5,886 nucleotides of DNA from Candidatus Aenigmatarchaeota archaeon. Its GTDB lineage: Archaea > Aenigmatarchaeota > Aenigmatarchaeia > QMZP01. The position numbers and the translations under genes are program-made. The notes beneath the pieces are model-generated. The model was given only the letters and a program-made list of their open reading frames with translations, did no database searches and was not told where the DNA came from. This document shows, in pieces, positions 5,423 through 5,886 of this stretch. The stretch is from positions 1 through 5,886 of the forward strand of contig DAOVIL010000041.1 of assembly GCA_030673725.1 (NCBI GenBank). Reading direction: 5' to 3'. Positions within the stretch are counted from its first letter, which is position 1. Each line of letters begins with the position of its first letter.

Positions 5423-5886
5423 TAAGGGGCGTCCCTAACTTGTTGAGGTCTTCGCCCAGCAGGAAGCGCATTATGACATCAGCCAGCTGGTCCACCCTGA
5501 CCCTTACCTGGTCCATAGTATCACGGTCCCTGATGGTGACATCCCTGTTCTTCTTGGATTCGTAATCAATCGTTATCCCAAGGGCCACACCTATCTCGTC
5601 TATCCTCCTGTACCGCCTTCCTATCGAGCCGCCCTCGTCATAGAAGACTGTGAAACCGCTGTCCCGCAGCTGCTTCTGCACGTCCCTTGCCAGTCCTGCA
5701 AGCCCGTCCTTCTTCACAAGCGGGAATATGCCGGCGTCATACGGTGACACCCTTCTCGGGAACTTCAGCACAGCCCTCTCCTTCTCTTCTGTGTAAGCGA
5801 ACTCCCGCAAAGCGTCCAAGTTTCTCTCCGAACCGAAGCCCAGCTCCAATACCTGCGGGAAAAAGCCCTTGCCGTCTATGTTGACA
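5418..5886 (-). CDS. glyS: Glycyl-tRNA synthetase, C-terminal part
   Basis: Partial gene; the N-terminal catalytic part lies beyond the right edge. The last 155 or so residues are visible. They begin with VNIDGKGFFPQVLELGFGSER, corresponding to class II motif 3 (GFGSER, with the ATP-binding Arg), where relatives read PHVxEPSFGxxR. A short connector with AYTEEKERAVLKFPRRVSPY leads into the anticodon-binding domain: DAGIFPLVKKDGL, then helix ARDVQKQLRDSGF, TVFYDEGGSIGRRYRRIDEI, and the strand GVALGITIDYE followed by VTIRDRDTMDQVRV. This is the homodimeric archaeal/eukaryotic type that charges tRNA-Gly. It ends at a TAG that lies inside the right copy of the 8-bp repeat bounding the neighbouring island. 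Composition matches polB and nac rather than the island. Confidence 0.95.
   Translation of the reverse strand, partial: VNIDGKGFFPQVLELGFGSERNLDALREFAYTEEKERAVLKFPRRVSPYDAGIFPLVKKDGLAGLARDVQKQLRDSGFTVFYDEGGSIGRRYRRIDEIGVALGITIDYESKKNRDVTIRDRDTMDQVRVRVDQLADVIMRFLLGEDLNKLGTPLK

Noticed and set aside
1..5886. tRNA, rRNA, CRISPR array or intein
   Set aside because: I looked for cloverleaf-like sequence, regular spaced repeats and interruptions at the PolB motifs and saw none.

Overview
The window looks archaeal. It carries a family B DNA polymerase with archaeal/eukaryotic-type motifs, a stand-alone archaeal NAC (nascent polypeptide-associated complex) protein, the C-terminal part of an archaeal/eukaryotic-type glycyl-tRNA synthetase, and a TctA-family permease of the archaeal type. 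Several start codons sit 26-30 bp from the centre of an AT-rich TATA-like element with no Shine-Dalgarno sequence, as expected for archaeal leaderless or short-leader mRNAs. The lineage cannot be fixed from this stretch; a DPANN or euryarchaeal genome of medium GC is plausible.

Layout from left to right: the 5' part of a TctA-like permease (minus, runs off the left edge) overlaps by 8 bp the end of a small membrane-anchored or secreted OB-fold protein (minus, 397-768). A 267-bp gene-free stretch (769-1035) is packed with ATGAA/TTCAT motifs in both orientations. Then come polB (minus, 1036-3708), a 78-bp divergent promoter region, and nac (plus, 3787-4110). Two unusual genes follow on the minus strand: a Panacea/DUF4065-like protein (4113-4616) and a putative PD-(D/E)XK nuclease (4641-5369). 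The window ends inside a glycyl-tRNA synthetase gene (minus, 5418 to the right edge).

Most of the window is ordinary housekeeping sequence (replication, translation, co-translational chaperoning) of roughly 55-60% GC in coding rows. The exception is about 1.3 kb between the 3' ends of nac and glyS. It is clearly more AT-rich, holds the nuclease/Panacea pair under its own TATA box, and is bounded on both sides by the same 8-bp sequence (AAGCTACT; 10 of 11 if extended). Without it, nac and glyS would converge with stop codons 2 bp apart. I read it as a horizontally acquired two-gene cargo, most likely a toxin-antitoxin or defence module. An imperfect 12-bp direct repeat flanks its TATA box and could serve for autoregulation. 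This is the most interesting part of the window.

The polymerase is of secondary interest because it has a C-terminal extension with four cysteines beyond the usual end of archaeal PolB. The OB-fold/permease overlap suggests a translationally coupled envelope pair.
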